From positions 11,182,509 to 11,246,508 of the forward strand of contig OZ022257.1 in the NCBI GenBank assembly GCA_963978905.1: DNA of 64,000 nucleotides. Direction: 5' to 3'. This document shows positions 48,186-60,900 of the stretch, in pieces. The position numbers and the translations under genes were made by a program. The notes below the pieces were generated by a model. It did no database searches and had not been told where the DNA came from. It saw only the letters and a list, made by a program, of their open reading frames with translations. Within the stretch, counting starts at the first letter, position 1. The number at the start of each line of letters is the position of its first letter. This DNA comes from Trichostrongylus colubriformis. Its lineage: Eukaryota > Nematoda > Chromadorea > Rhabditida > Trichostrongylidae.

Positions 48186-49020
48186 GAAATGCAGAACAAC
48201 TAGAAGAATCTAAACACTCGGATTTGCATAGGCAAGATAAAAATTCGTAAAAGCACGAGACCTTAAAAGCAACAACTTTACAAAATGTCAAACAGCAAAG
48301 CAGAACAAAGCTCAACTAGGTGAGGTGCAGGAGGAACCGATGCGGCGTCGCGTCCATAGCCAAGTGCCGCTCACTCAAAAAGCCACATCAGTTCTTCTTG
48401 CTCTACACCCAGCACGTGCGTAGAAAACTGTGAAAAATATAATGCATTCCAATGTAAAAAAAGGTATTATGTCAGAAAATCATCAAAAAGCTATTATGTC
48501 AAGTGTATGCAGACAATGAGGTGATTAGTTATCACTAGCAAGAGATATGACGAAAACAAGATCGCAAGTCCTGAAAGTCCCGGGAAAATCAAACTGGATT
48601 TGTCGGAGAAGTGGCTGGAGTGAATTGCGGTGCCGCCGACTCCATCCTAAAAACAAAGTTGAAGATTAGAAGAATTTTTGAATAAAATCCACATCAAATC
48701 TTTGACGAACCGAAAAATTGCTACAAGTACTGAAGAAAAAGGTACCAGTTAATTCCCGTTCGAAATGAGGAAAGAATTTGGATCGAACTGACCTTGATGT
48801 TTTGTCACCGTCAATTAGTACTGTGGTTAGTGCGAGTATTTGGCTGTTAGGCGCAGCTCGAAAGAGAAGCACACCAAGACGAAGACATATGAAAGCGTCA
48901 GCAGCACAAGCCAGCTGAAAGATAAAGGTTGCGGAAGTGGAACAAAAATAAAGGAATAATGAAATAGTGAACAAATGTTATATAATAAATCGTTTAATCT
49001 CACAAAAAAAAAACTCACTG
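48186..49020 (+). repeat. 3' flank shared with copy A
   Basis: Partner of 30925-31710. The matching begins at the stop codon and fades near 49020. It may contain the 3' UTR; no polyadenylation signal was chosen. Confidence 0.72.
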
Positions 49021-50856
49021 ATAAGAAAAAGTAGGTGATTATTAGAAGCACAGTGAATCGGAATGAATCAAAAAATCCAACGAGACAGATGAGAGTACCA
49101 AACGAAAATAAAATGAAGAAAATAGCAGACATTATGAACACCTATAGAGAGAACAAGTATAGTTCAGAATTGTGGCACGAAAAGAGATGGAAAATTGCAT
49201 CAACTCACCCACAAAGTGCAGGGAACGAAAAGATTGATGCCACCGGGCATGTGTAGAACCTGGAATTAGTGAAACACTGGAACAAACAAGACTATGGTTC
49301 CCATGGAAAATTTTGAAAATTTCAAGTAAAAATATACTCCACTCAACAGTAGCATACCCTTCGGTTCCATCCCATAACGTGGAACAAATTATAGATGAGG
49401 GAAGTGACAAATAAGAAGAAAGCACAAACTCGCACAAATCCAACACCTTCAAAGACAAAGGGCGCGAATGTGACCAACAGAACGATGAATAAACTAAGCA
49501 GCTATAATGATCTCATTAGGTTTCCATTGTTGATGAGTCGATTGAATAAAGTTGACAAACTTTTTTTTATTTAAAAGACTCACTGTCTGCATAGACATCA
49601 TAAATCCGAAGGGTTTCTTGTTCAAAAATGACCAATCAGCATTCGTCTGCACCGCTTCCATTTTGAATAATTTTGTTAATAACAGTGAGTCGCTAGAAAT
49701 ATTGTTGAGTGATGCAGCTGCTAAAACTGCTATAACGATTTATCGTGTAATCCCTTGACAACCAAGGTGGATGGACGAGATCCGACCAGATGGCAGACTG
49801 CGTTCGACAGCACCCTAAGCAACCATCAAACTAGAGATGAGTTTACACTGAAAATTCAAGCAAACCAATAAGATTTCCAGAAAATGTTTGAAATATCGCA
49901 CAGTTTTAACGCTTGTTTTAAATTGACAGTATTTCTCAATATTGAAGGTTTATTGCTTTTCTATTGAATATCACTCAATTTATGACCAGTGTATAATTTT
50001 TAGTGAAAATAAATAATTAGTGGAGTAGACTAGAAGGCGAGAAGTGAACAAATGTGGATCGGAACTTTATACACCCATCAGCACCATAATGACTCATCTG
50101 AACGTGACCAGAAGGTAAAGATGGCGGAGATAAGAAGTCAGTTATGAATGACCAATGCATGAATCATAGAGTTTGAATCAATACACAAGAGTACGAGTAA
50201 AAGTTATACAGATATGCTCCAACATCACACACACACATCTACGCACATTAATAACAATAAACAAACCGCGAACGACGTTATGTAAACAAAAATTTTTACA
50301 GTACTGGCACGTGGTGGTACGTGAGGATGTGAGGTGTAAAAAAGCCCTCGCGTACAGTTCATTGCACTTACTATGACGAGTCTTACGACTCCAAGGACTT
50401 GGGAACGCTGCTTTCTCGAAGCCCAGTTTCAATATTATTACGAGCACTTTCAAAACACTAGTAGGCATTCGACGGTGCTATCGCAATGAGGGAAGGGTGA
50501 GCGACATCTTATGAAAAATTTCATTCCTAAGCACCTTTGAAGTGTCTCACTGAAGAAAGAAGGCTCCTCTCTCTCCTAGGCCCATGTACAAAATGGGATG
50601 CCCCCCTCCCCCTACCCCTCATTATAGAGCACCTACTGAAGTTTAAAAAATTCTCATGGGCCGAAATAAAGTCTAGGCAGTAAAAGGCGCAGTGTTCTTC
50701 CCAACCAGCTTAACCCTTGAGCTTCTTGTGATTTCCTGCGTTCGAAGACACATTCTATCTTAGGGGAAACAGAGCTGATTAGGAAATGAAGAACAACAGC
50801 CATAAATAGTAATAAAATAAGTGAATCAAGCATCGAACACGGCATGTCAAACCAGC
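49021..50856. other. Intergenic stretch
   Basis: AT-rich, no supported exon or repeat family. Short open frames at 49035-49256 and 49132-49458 lie on opposite strands and show no motif. The end near 50700-50856 is probably the 3' flank of the minus-strand zeste-like gene. Confidence 0.4.
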
Positions 50857-52674
50857 TTACTCATCTCGTTGCGGTTCTTGAAGCAGATCGGCACCCATCA
50901 TCACCAACTGGAATCGTGCACGCCTCAACTCAATATTGTGCATATCTTTAGCTCTCCTATCCTGGTTTACGAGGTTCTGTATCTCTCTTTCAAGTTTTTC
51001 ATTCTCTAGTTCCATCCTTCTTAACTCCAACTGCTGCCTTCGACGTAGAAATTCAGAGTCACCACTAGCGATATTATCGTCAACGCTGAAATCGCTCTAT
51101 AAAAGTGATAAGTTAAGATGAATAATGGTAATAGATGCCAGCTCTCTCAAAAAGCCTTGTACCTGCTCTCCGTTATTCTAGGACGTTTAACTGAGCAATA
51201 GTTGACCGGATCAGCTCTGTTGATGGCATCCGATAATGTCTGCGTTGAACAATGGGCACGAATCCTTGAATTTCGTTCAGGCAACGATGAAACGAAACTG
51301 GAAAACCACACCGATCCTTGTGTGAATAAACAAACTATTTCCTAATTCAGAATTTAGGTATTCATGGAAGCATCTCTATCAACAGTGCAACAGCAAACAG
51401 AGGAGATAAATATAAACAAAATAAGTAATCGTAGAGATAGGAAACCAACAGGAAATCGAAGAAATAATTGTAATCAGAAGTCTGATACTAACCTATCAGA
51501 AAACACGTCCCGTTGTGGACGAAGCGTGCAGAAATCATCCTTTTCATCCTTAATGTTTCGAAAATGAACGTCGCTTGTTCCTGGATAGTCCACAGGCTGA
51601 GATGATGAGGACTGGTCAGAAAGACGTCCACCCACTTGACTGTGTGAAGACTCGTCGGAACAGCACGACAGCCCTTTTGTTCCTTCCGACAAGAAGGCCT
51701 CCTGTTTCGTTTCATGACTCTGCAATGATCCAGTGCCATTCCAAGCTCTTGCCGACTTCAAGCAGCAAAAGATACGATGCAGAAAAAAAAGGAAAAATTA
51801 CATCATTAAGGAGGTCGAGACCATCGCAAACAACATCATAGGCTGGTTTCTCATTGGAAAAGTCTGTGGAAAATCGAGCATTGGAATTAGTGATGAGGGT
51901 CAGGACAAGCCGATCCAATTCTCTTCAAAAAGCAAGATTGAACAACGCTTGCCAATAAAACTACTGCGGAATTCACCCTAATTTTCCTGATGGTCTGTGA
52001 TTACTCTCACAGCGTGCCAGAGCATGACGTCGAACATACTGCCAGTCATGATCTCGTAGACGCGTCCAAGTTTTCCCTTAAAACTGAAGAACATGCAATT
52101 GGGAAATTGAATAATATTAAGATCTGGTTAAAAGTAAAACGGAATGTGAAACAGGATGCCAATCAATTTCGGAAACTAACCAGCAAATGACTTCAAACCC
52201 ATTCTTTCCACTTCTTTAGCAACTTCTCTCCAGGCTTCTTCCTTCAATCTGGTGGAATACTAAATCAATATATACTTTGTAGATTTAGACGGCTGATAAG
52301 TATAAAGTAAACAGAGAGAAACGACAGAACAAAAAAAGTGATGCAACACTGACATTAATGCCATCTCCAAAAATCACGTCCTGTCTGCGTGCGATGGCCT
52401 GGACAAATTCAATTTTCTCCTGCAGCTTTGCATCTCGGATTTCCGCAAATGAGGTTGAAAAATTCACAGTAGAATCGGCTGCATCGCTCCTGAAAGTCGT
52501 CAAAATGCTTCGCGATACGCCCTTATTGCACAAGAAAATTGCAACAAGGCTATCGCATTCATACATCAAAATTTGTGTAACACACCCGACAGCTTCACCA
52601 GACTTGCAAAGCGAAAAATGCTCTCTTTCCTTCATGCCACCCTTTTCACACGCCGACTCTAAAACAGCTTGCAT
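50857..52674 (-). CDS. Probable SANT/zeste-like DNA-binding protein with C-terminal coiled coil
   Basis: Seven minus-strand exons join in frame to 380 codons plus stop: 52674-52354, 52241-52181, 52076-52005, 51863-51802, 51755-51493, 51297-51163, 51085-50857. Exon 1 ends with KIEFVQAIARRQDVIFGDG. The next two exons give EEAWREVAKEVERMG and GKTWTRLRDHDWQYVRRHA. Together this is the spacing of three tryptophans and basic residues seen in Myb/SANT-like domains of the regulatory protein zeste type. A serine-rich middle follows, and the last exon is a charged coiled coil (RRRQQLELRRMELENEKLER) ending QEPQRDE. A nuclear DNA-binding role is inferred from family resemblance only. The acceptors of exons 2 and 5 read TTGAAG rather than TTTCAG, so those two boundaries are less sure. 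The N-terminal 80 residues are unfamiliar. Confidence 0.68.
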
Positions 52675-54803
52675 ATTATGAGTTACACTGGAATCCTAAA
52701 TTCGTATGTTGCTTTAGAGGAAAAATAATGGTGAAGAAAACTAAGCGCTCTATTGAACTTTCAACCATCATTCCACTTCGATGCGGTGTCATTACTAAGT
52801 GTCACGTAAAAAGTGAAAGAGAGAAAGAACGGTCAGGTCGTGACCTTGAACGGCGTTCAATAAATATTATCGGACAACTAGGGCTAATTAACAAAGACAG
52901 CGATGCATGACCCTTGTCTGTGTGTCACTTGACTTTTGCTGTGAGCCTAATTGCTAGTACAAGATGACAACGACGGGTATTAGATGAGAAAAATGGTGAC
53001 AAGCGAGTTTATCCGCCATAGTGGGTACGGAGAGAGCAGTCTAGGCAATGTGACTGCCTCGCTGTCATTGGGGCTGGGCTATGACAAACAAAGCGCCAGC
53101 GACCCAGCAAAACATGCCAATGAACGATAGCAAGTGATGTGCCTGCGAAGGAGATAAGGAGCACAGAGGCGACGCGGTCATAGATATTGTATGACTATGA
53201 TCAATAGATGTGATGACGAGTGATCGTTACAAAGATTTGAGCAAGTGTGGCTGGACACCACAATGATATGAAAACTTCAAAGGCTGCGGAGTGCAATAAA
53301 TTTTGAAGAGACTGCGCGAAATCAGATTGAGAAAATGCGGAGGGACAAGAATAGTAGAAGTTGAGCACCTTTCTTCAAATGTGAAAAATCACAAAGGCTA
53401 TATTTTTCAATGAAAGGAAGTGGTCGAAAGACTACAATGTGGCAGTATATAACAGAGGAACATCGCATCTGACCAGGGATGTGAAGATTATAGGCCTCGG
53501 AAATAGAAAGTCCGCGACAATGTCATTGTGATCCTATTATAATATGATCGGCTCAGTCAGTTTGTTTGTTTGTCTGTATGTATGTTTGTCTGTCACGAAA
53601 TTGAGAAATTGACGAAAGTGGTTGGTGAAACCGGACAAGGGGACGTCACTTCCTCAGGTATGGAAGTGAGTGACTGTGGCAAAGGATATTACAGCTACAA
53701 TTAACAGCCACAAACGGCAAGGACGGATATAGTGTATACTGAAGCATACTCACTCAAAGATGGCCGACGTGTTAAGGCAATATACGGTGATATGTCACAG
53801 AGGACAGACAGGTTTATAAGGCTGGCAGGGTGACAAGTAATGCGCTACGCGCGCGTGCGACTTGCTGCGATATGTCAAAAGGACAGATAGATAACGGCAC
53901 ACGGTTACAAATATGAAGTGACTGAGTAATCACTCGAGCCTTGCAGAAAGCCTCACAGCAGGAGATTCAGTTTCTCAAGGCTAGGTGTCAACATGTGCAA
54001 GACTCAGGTCAAGCAATATCAAGGAAGATATAAACAAATTACAATAAATATAAACTATAAATAATTAAATTATTATAATTAATATAAATTACAAAGATAC
54101 GCTACAAAAAACTAGCCACAATTTTGAATGCATCAACATCATTTCTGAAAGGCACTTTGACCGCACTTTAAAAGGCCTCAAAAATTAATCAACATATGAA
54201 TCCCCATTAATTTACTGCTTGTCTACATCACGCATTGTCTACATCTACAAAGTTTGGCGTAGACACAATTCACTTTTCTATGATCCAAGTCAGTTCAACA
54301 CGTATACATCATTATGAATGTGGGCCCTACACGAAACTACGCGGTAGCTGTTCCAGCCGCAGTCCACTGAATCTATTGACCTATGTTCAGTCACCTAGAC
54401 GAGACTGACCTTGTAGTTTGCAAGCTTCCTCACAACTACTGTGGTCTCCCATACGGATAAAAACTCTATCGACCCGAGATTGGCTTCCCGTGCTGGGCCA
54501 TTCAGCTATTGTGCTGGAAATAGGAGCAATGATTCAAGTTGGAGTTGACATAAGCAATTACGCAAATGAATAGTGGCCTGGCTGTTTAACCATTCACGTA
54601 CAAGACAATGATTTGATCACATTCTTTATTGGTGATCCTGCATGTTATAGACGAATACAATACTTAAGACGTTTCATGCAAAGCACGGAGCAATATTGAT
54701 TGCATATAATGTTTGACCAATAACACATTCGAATGAGATTGTCCAAATAGAGATTATAACTTCACGCATATATACACCAATATACGAAGAATAAATATGT
54801 ACA
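52675..54803. other. Intergenic stretch
   Basis: No supported exon. A short simple repeat of TTTG/TATG units lies near 53563-53592. A TTCCAG 16 bases upstream of the zeste-like start codon (near 52690) could be a trans-splice acceptor. The region nearest 54803 is the 3' flank of the CDC20-like gene. Confidence 0.4.
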
Positions 54804-57170
54804 CTATCGAACTGTCAGTGAGCTGAACATCTTGCTGCGTTGCGCCAACTGATGCGTGCTCTTGTCGACCTAAAACAACAGTGATAATGTTGCTTAAGGT
54901 CGCGTTCATACTTTGAGATTTTGCGATTCCGCGATTTTGCTTGTACATATTGTCCATTGTACATACACACACATACGCACATACGCACATACACACATAC
55001 ACACACACCTAGAGATGGGCAAAGGAAAATCGCAGAATCGCAAAATCGCAAAGTATGAACGCGGCCTAACTGTCAAATATATTGGGCGCAACATATGACT
55101 AAATATGTGAGCCTGTCAGGGCATAACAGAAGTCGTCACATGGCTTGTAATTATAGAAAAACACTTTCTTACAGCCTTTACTGTCAAGTAAACAGCTTCG
55201 GTTATAAGCACAATGGATACTAATCAAAAAGAAGAAGGGCAACATTGGAACGCTCACCTTGAAAGGATGCCATGTTCGAAGCGCCTCATCACCACCTGCA
55301 GTCATCACGAACTGACCACACGGAGACTGGACTATCGAGATCGCACGTTCTGGTGTATGACCTAAACAATACATTCAGGCAGAAAGATTCCTCAGCATCT
55401 CTCGGCATCCAATACAAACCGACAGTCCATACCTGATAATTTCGCGATCTCCGTATAGTTCGGATGCTTCCATATGACGAGTTTACCGCAAGCATGAGCT
55501 GACATCATCTCTTTGTAATCGCTATTGAAAATGATGCCGTTCACCTGAAGACGGGGTACAGATAAAAAAAAGAGAAGTATGGAGATAATCACTCCGCCCC
55601 AACTACTTCAGAGTATAAAATGAACTTACAGCAGAGCCGGTGTCTATACTTTTCAGTAACTGTCCGTTGTTGACATTCCACAACTTAATGGTTTTGCACT
55701 GCATTCCTCCACCGGTAGCTAGAAGGCTCGATTTGAAATTGCAGAACTGGACCGCGCGAACAGATCCGACATGCTCGTCAAGAATGAACAGGCTTTCCTG
55801 AAACGTCCAGAAATGTAACCCCCGGTTCGGCTACAGAAGGTGGAGCCCTGAATTACCGAAGAGCTACTTCCAAGACGACTGTCCTCCCATACACGAACTG
55901 TATTGTCTCCACTACCGGAAGCTAATTTGGTTTGATTATGCGACCAATGCAGACCGACAACCTCTCGATCATGTCCTTCCCATATCCTATAATAATTATA
56001 TGTTCGACAAAAACGATGTAACAGGGTAAAAAGTAAGCAAACAAGAGATGTAGACATATTAAGGGATATGTTCTTTTCCACGGAGACCGTTTTCCCAAGC
56101 AAGGACGTTCTGTTTAAGGGGATGCATCATAGACAAGAGAAATCGGTGATTGAAAATGACACATGCACTAATCACAATTACAACCTTGTTACACAAGCCA
56201 CCCAGACGCTCCCTCATTGCTGAAATGAACGCAGGAAGGTAGGAAGGCTATGTTTGCTCAATGAAATATGAGGCGACCTTTCGACCTATTCCGATCCATC
56301 TATGACTCAAGACAAGTGAAATTTGAAAAATCAGTTGAAAGCATACCCAGTAATGTGATTCGCAATGCGCACGTCGTGATGTATGATTTGTCCGGATTGG
56401 TATCCAGCCGAAACGACTGCGCCTCGCCAACCCAATACTCCTAAAATGTATGTTTGTTTTTAGGAACCGACTGTAAAGGCTGAAATCATGCAGTTGTTCA
56501 GCACCATTCCGAGACTGACGCGGGGGCTTCATTGTTCTCAACTCTAGTTTTCCATTAGGTGGAGGCACTCGTTGTGGATCATACAACTAAATTTGGTCAC
56601 TTAAGCAAAATGCCAAGTCATGCAAAGAGTCGTTAACCAAGTGATCGACACACCTTTAGAGAGCCATCTTTGAAGCCCACAGCAAGATAACTTCCGTCTA
56701 GTGACCATTTGACGGATGTAATCAGATTCATTTCGTTAGTTTCATCTAGTTCAAACAAAACCTGAAGAAATAAAATCATCAACCACTGACCAAAAAAAAA
56801 ACAATGACTGAGTGCAATATGGTTTTCAGACTGCAAAAAGTCTTAAACCTGAACTTGCCTGGATTTCTCCACTGTCAGCGTTCCACAAGTATAACGTGCA
56901 AGATAATGCCACAGCAACAACGCCACAACTACTCCAGTCGATGATATTCATGTAATAATCATCTTAACAGATACAATAAACCCTATGGGCTTGACAATAG
57001 TTATACAGTTTTGCATGCGTTAGATGAAAGACATAAAAGATGAATTTAAATGAAACCATTTTGATACCTTTCAATTCAGGCGCATCGAGGACCCGCTCTG
57101 GATGTTGAGGAATGTGTCTTGTCGACTTTTTGACAGCAGAAGTTGGCTGGACGCATGTCGAATAAAGCAC
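54804..57170 (-). CDS. fzy-1: CDC20/FZY-1 family APC/C activator, WD40 part (5' exons missing)
   Basis: Ten minus-strand exons join in frame (356 codons plus stop): 57170-57068, 56962-56859, 56761-56654, 56586-56505, 56440-56347, 55986-55857, 55797-55630, 55544-55433, 55361-55258, 54869-54804. The protein begins near RHIPQHPERVLDAPELKDDY, the hallmark entry to the CDC20 propeller, and continues through WD40 blades (YLWNADSGEI, SAGYQSGQIIHHDVRIANH, LASGSGDNTVRVWE, LATGGGMQCKTIKLWN, KLVIWKHPNY, GGDEALRTW). CDC20 binds substrates with D-boxes and activates the anaphase-promoting complex in mitosis. RHIP..PER and the HHDVRIANH block favour CDC20 over CDH1. The C-terminus is ...LTVR, resembling the family's IR tail. 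The exon 56962-56859 donor is CAG|GCAAGT, a GC-AG intron. The N-terminal exons (C-box, KEN/MIM motifs) are not seen; the Bel/Pao element lies on that side. Confidence 0.92.
54898..55067. mobile_element. MITE family GCGTTCATACTTTGCG, copy 5, with CA-rich core
   Basis: Ends GGTCGCGTTCATACTTTG and CAAAGTATGAACGCGGCC. Subterminal ATTTTGCGATT repeats are inverted as well, and the core is an (AC/AT)n-type simple repeat at about 54960-55008. It lies in the last intron of the CDC20-like gene. Open frames across it are low-complexity artefacts. Confidence 0.8.
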
Positions 57171-57905
57171 CTGAATTGTGGGAAGTGAAGGGGGCTCAAA
57201 AGCCCATCGGTCGCTATTATTCAACAGAACCGTCTCAAAAGACAGCTCCGGTCTACTCTACCCGGTCAATCTACCCTAAAGTCTGATAGATAAGTCCGCC
57301 CGCACGCGGTGTCGCGCGCGGCGCAGGCGACCGCAGTCTTCATAGAACCAACCAGAGATGAAGGAAATTGGGGAAGCTATGATTTGTGGATTTTATTAAT
57401 AACGAGTTTGTATTGTATTGTACATTGTATCTGTTAATATAAAGCGAGTAGCAAGTAAACTTGGGGTCGTACGTGTAGTTGCTATGTCGTTAACTGAACT
57501 TCTTCTTCTTTGCTGCCACGCGGTGCCCTTTGATAACAACTACGTAGTGAAGATTTATTGCCGCTGCCTTCTGGTGAGAGCCACAGAGTTAAAACTGAAC
57601 CTTACTCCACCGCAGTGGAATGGAGTGGATAAGATGACGTGTTATTCAGGTTTACTCATGTCTTATCATGTTTGAACGGTGTTTGGTGTTTCTCTGTCGA
57701 CCTCGCTAGGATAGAGTAGATTGATCACCATCAGGCTCTTCAATTGTAACGTAGTAGTTACAATACTGCCAGGCGCACGCTAAAATTGAACTCTGTACAA
57801 AAGGAACAAACACAAAGTAAAAACCAAACGAATTTATGCGTGAAAGAAATCAGAACGATCATGCGTTCCTATTACAAATATATTAACACATCTCATGCGT
57901 ATAGA
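57171..57905. other. Intron edge plus probable 3' LTR/UTR of the Bel/Pao element
   Basis: The part next to 57171 is the pyrimidine-rich acceptor side of a CDC20-like intron. Between there and the retrotransposon stop codon, a 3' untranslated region and LTR are expected (minus-strand element, so its 3' end lies at low coordinates). A very GC-rich patch is at 57297-57340. I could not place LTR ends or a target duplication because the other LTR is outside the window. Confidence 0.4.
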
Positions 57906-60900
57906 TCACTGCAGTTCTTCCAATTCGCGTTCGAGCTCCTTTATTCTTTCCTTTATCATTCTTCTTCTTTCGATTGCGTCTTTCATGCGGTGGCCAATCT
58001 TCTCACTCTTTTCTGGCCATTCACATAATGCGGAGTGATGGCCCCGCTCGTGACAGTGGAAGCATGGTAACCTTTCTTTTTTGCATTCATGATGCGTCAT
58101 ATAGGCATTGAGGCAAGTTACACAACGATTCTCCGTGTCGATAATCCTCTTCCTATCACTCACGCGAGGAAATACCACGCACGAGTCGGAGTAATGCTCC
58201 CCGAGGCGCCCACAAAATGCGCAGCGCATATATTTTTCATCTGCTCTTCTTATGCACCCCTTTTTGAAGTCTCGGGGCTCGCAGGTAGGTGCCATGTCCA
58301 ACTCGTAAACCATGTTCTCCAGCCTTTCAACCTCGCGTTCTGCCTCTTCCAGTTCTTCCAGTATCTTGCGTTTCATCTCTTCTTTGCGTACCGGCAAGTC
58401 CAAGGGTTTTTCCCACTCTTCTTCCACAAGCTCTTCTATTCCCTCCATGAAATCTGCATTCATTTCAATTTTATTTATTTCCATTTCCTTGCGCATCGCG
58501 TCCTCTCCACCGGCGTGGTTCATGTTCGCGATCTCTTCTTTGAGTTTAAGTGCGATCGTGTGAACGCACGCGTCTATTGACTCTTTCACAGAGTTCTCCA
58601 GTTCTTGCTTGACAGTATTCTGGATGCTGTGGAGACAATTTATTATAGAAGAGTGGAGATTCAGCGTATCCGTGCGTTCTTCGTCTTGTAGCGTTCTGCG
58701 TACGTCATTCAGCACTATTTGCTGCTCGTATAGCATTTTTAGTTGGTCTTCAATGACTCTTTCGATTGTTTCGTGGTCCGTGAGGATGAAATTGTCTTCT
58801 CCGTCAAACTGCGGCTGTGACATGATTGAACGCCAATTCTTTTCTGTGATAACTCCTGTCGCAATGAGGAGTGGTGGGACACAGAACAGAGTGCGTAATT
58901 CCGTGCGATGTAGGTTGAACTCGAGGATTGTTTTCTCCACAAGGGTCTCTATAAGTTGCAGCTCAGTTATCCTTTCTTTCCAGCCCTCTTTCGATTTACA
59001 CAAGCCCTGGATTCGCGTGACAAGCGTAGACCTTTGATTCACGGTTTGATGAAGATGTCTGCAGCCATAGATGATCTTCTTATAAAGTTTTCCTGGTGTT
59101 GGAAGACGTGGCAGGGCTCGTAGTAGGCGTCGATACTTGTGACGGAATTCTGATTCCGTGGCGCTCATTCTCTGAAGATAGTGAGGTATCAATAATAGCA
59201 AAACATGACGGTGCGTTATAATTGTAATGATAGTTTTCGTTTTTGGCGAGTCTCTATTTTTGGATCTTATCTTTGCATGAAGGAACTTCGTTTCTATTGC
59301 CCAGTGAGTTTCGCCGAAAGTCAATTGCGCAGTATTCTTTGTCCATTGTGGTTTTTTGGTCAGTTTTTCAATGCTAGTGGATGTATAGCATTTTATGTAC
59401 GCGAATGTGATGAGCTTATGAGGAACTTCTGCTAATATGCTACTTAGAGAGCAGCATCGAGTGAAAAGGATAAAATCGTAGTTGTTGTGCCCACTGCTTT
59501 CGTAAGTGTTGGGTGTCAAACGAATGGAGTGTATTTTTGGTGAGGAATCTTGTAAAGGAAGGAATGCTTGTAAAGGAAGCTTGTAGTAACTATATGGAGT
59601 TATCCGCGGTGTAGATCTAATTAGGTAGGTGTACCTAGTTCTAACAACAATTTCACGGTGCTTATCAGCGTAAGTTCCAGATTTCATGATTTCTATCGTG
59701 CCTTCGCGGATTTCGCTACCTATGCGCCTCATCTTGATTTCTTGAGCATTTGTTTTTAGAATTGTTATGAACAGCGATAGGATCATGATGTGAAAGAGAA
59801 ACCATTTTCTTTGAGTTACCCGTGAATTTTGCGTAGTGTTGAGTATTCTTGACTCTTTGTACTGCACTGGTTTTCTTGGGCGAAGATTGTATGATTGCCT
59901 TTCTTCGTGTGGCTTTATCGTTTCTGCTGTTGTCTGCGGTGAGGGTTCGATATCTGACCCATCGTTATCGTCGTCTTGAAGTTCCAGCGGTACAATAAGA
60001 TTAATTGGGCGTTTCATTTTTCGTTTGGTGGCTGAGATTAATTCCACTTCTCGAATTTGTCCGTCCTTACTCGGGTGGAGTTTTGTGATTCGAGCCATTT
60101 TCCACGTGTTGCGAGGCAAAAGTGGATCACTAACCAGTACGACGGTCCCAATTTTTGGTATTAGTTGACTGTGTCGTTTTTTGGACAAGAATTTCTTATG
60201 CGTCTCACGTAAACTAGTGAGATAATGTTTCTGCCAGATACCCCAAAAGCGATCTGTTAGCTCGCAAGATGATTGTAGTGCTTTTTCTGCATCTTTTTTC
60301 GTTTGTAGTGCTTGTGTTTTTCCAGATGGTATGTAATCTGGATCATCTGTTGAGGACTCCTCAATGCCGTCGTAGGGAAATGTTAAATTCAAACCATGTT
60401 GTATGAAGTCGATTGGACGGATAGAGTTAAATTCGTTTTCGCTACCTTGGTATGTTAGTGGTCTCGAGTTCAGACTTGCCTCTATTTCGGTTAATGTGGT
60501 GACCAAGTCATCCATTGACCTGTATGGTTTTTCTCTGAGCGATTTATATAGTGCGTGTTTTATGGACTTGATAAGTCGCTCGTAAAATCCGCCTTGCCAA
60601 GGGGCATATGGCGTATTGTAGAACCATTCAATCTCGTTTCGAGATGTTGCATTTAGGATTTCAGTGTTTATATGTGTTTTGTGTCCTCCAGCGTTTAAGA
60701 TTTCTGCGGTAAGTAGAAATGTGGGTGCATTATCGCTTGTTATAGACGTAGGGACTCCTCTTCGTGCAATAAAACGTTTTAACGCGTTTAGGAATTCACC
60801 TACGGCTGTGCTTTTTACTAATTCTAAGTGAATTAGTCGCGTTACTGCGCATGTGAAGATGCATCCATATGGCTTGAACTGCGTTTCATTTTCCACCACT

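Noticed and set aside
54754..55098. Cys/Val/Tyr-rich open frames near the CDC20 3' end
   Set aside because: They translate the CA-rich core of a MITE within the last intron.
58089..59037. Plus-strand open frames (58089-58580, 58312-58563, 58609-59037) opposite the retrotransposon
   Set aside because: They are antisense shadows of the strongly coding minus-strand polyprotein and show no domain.
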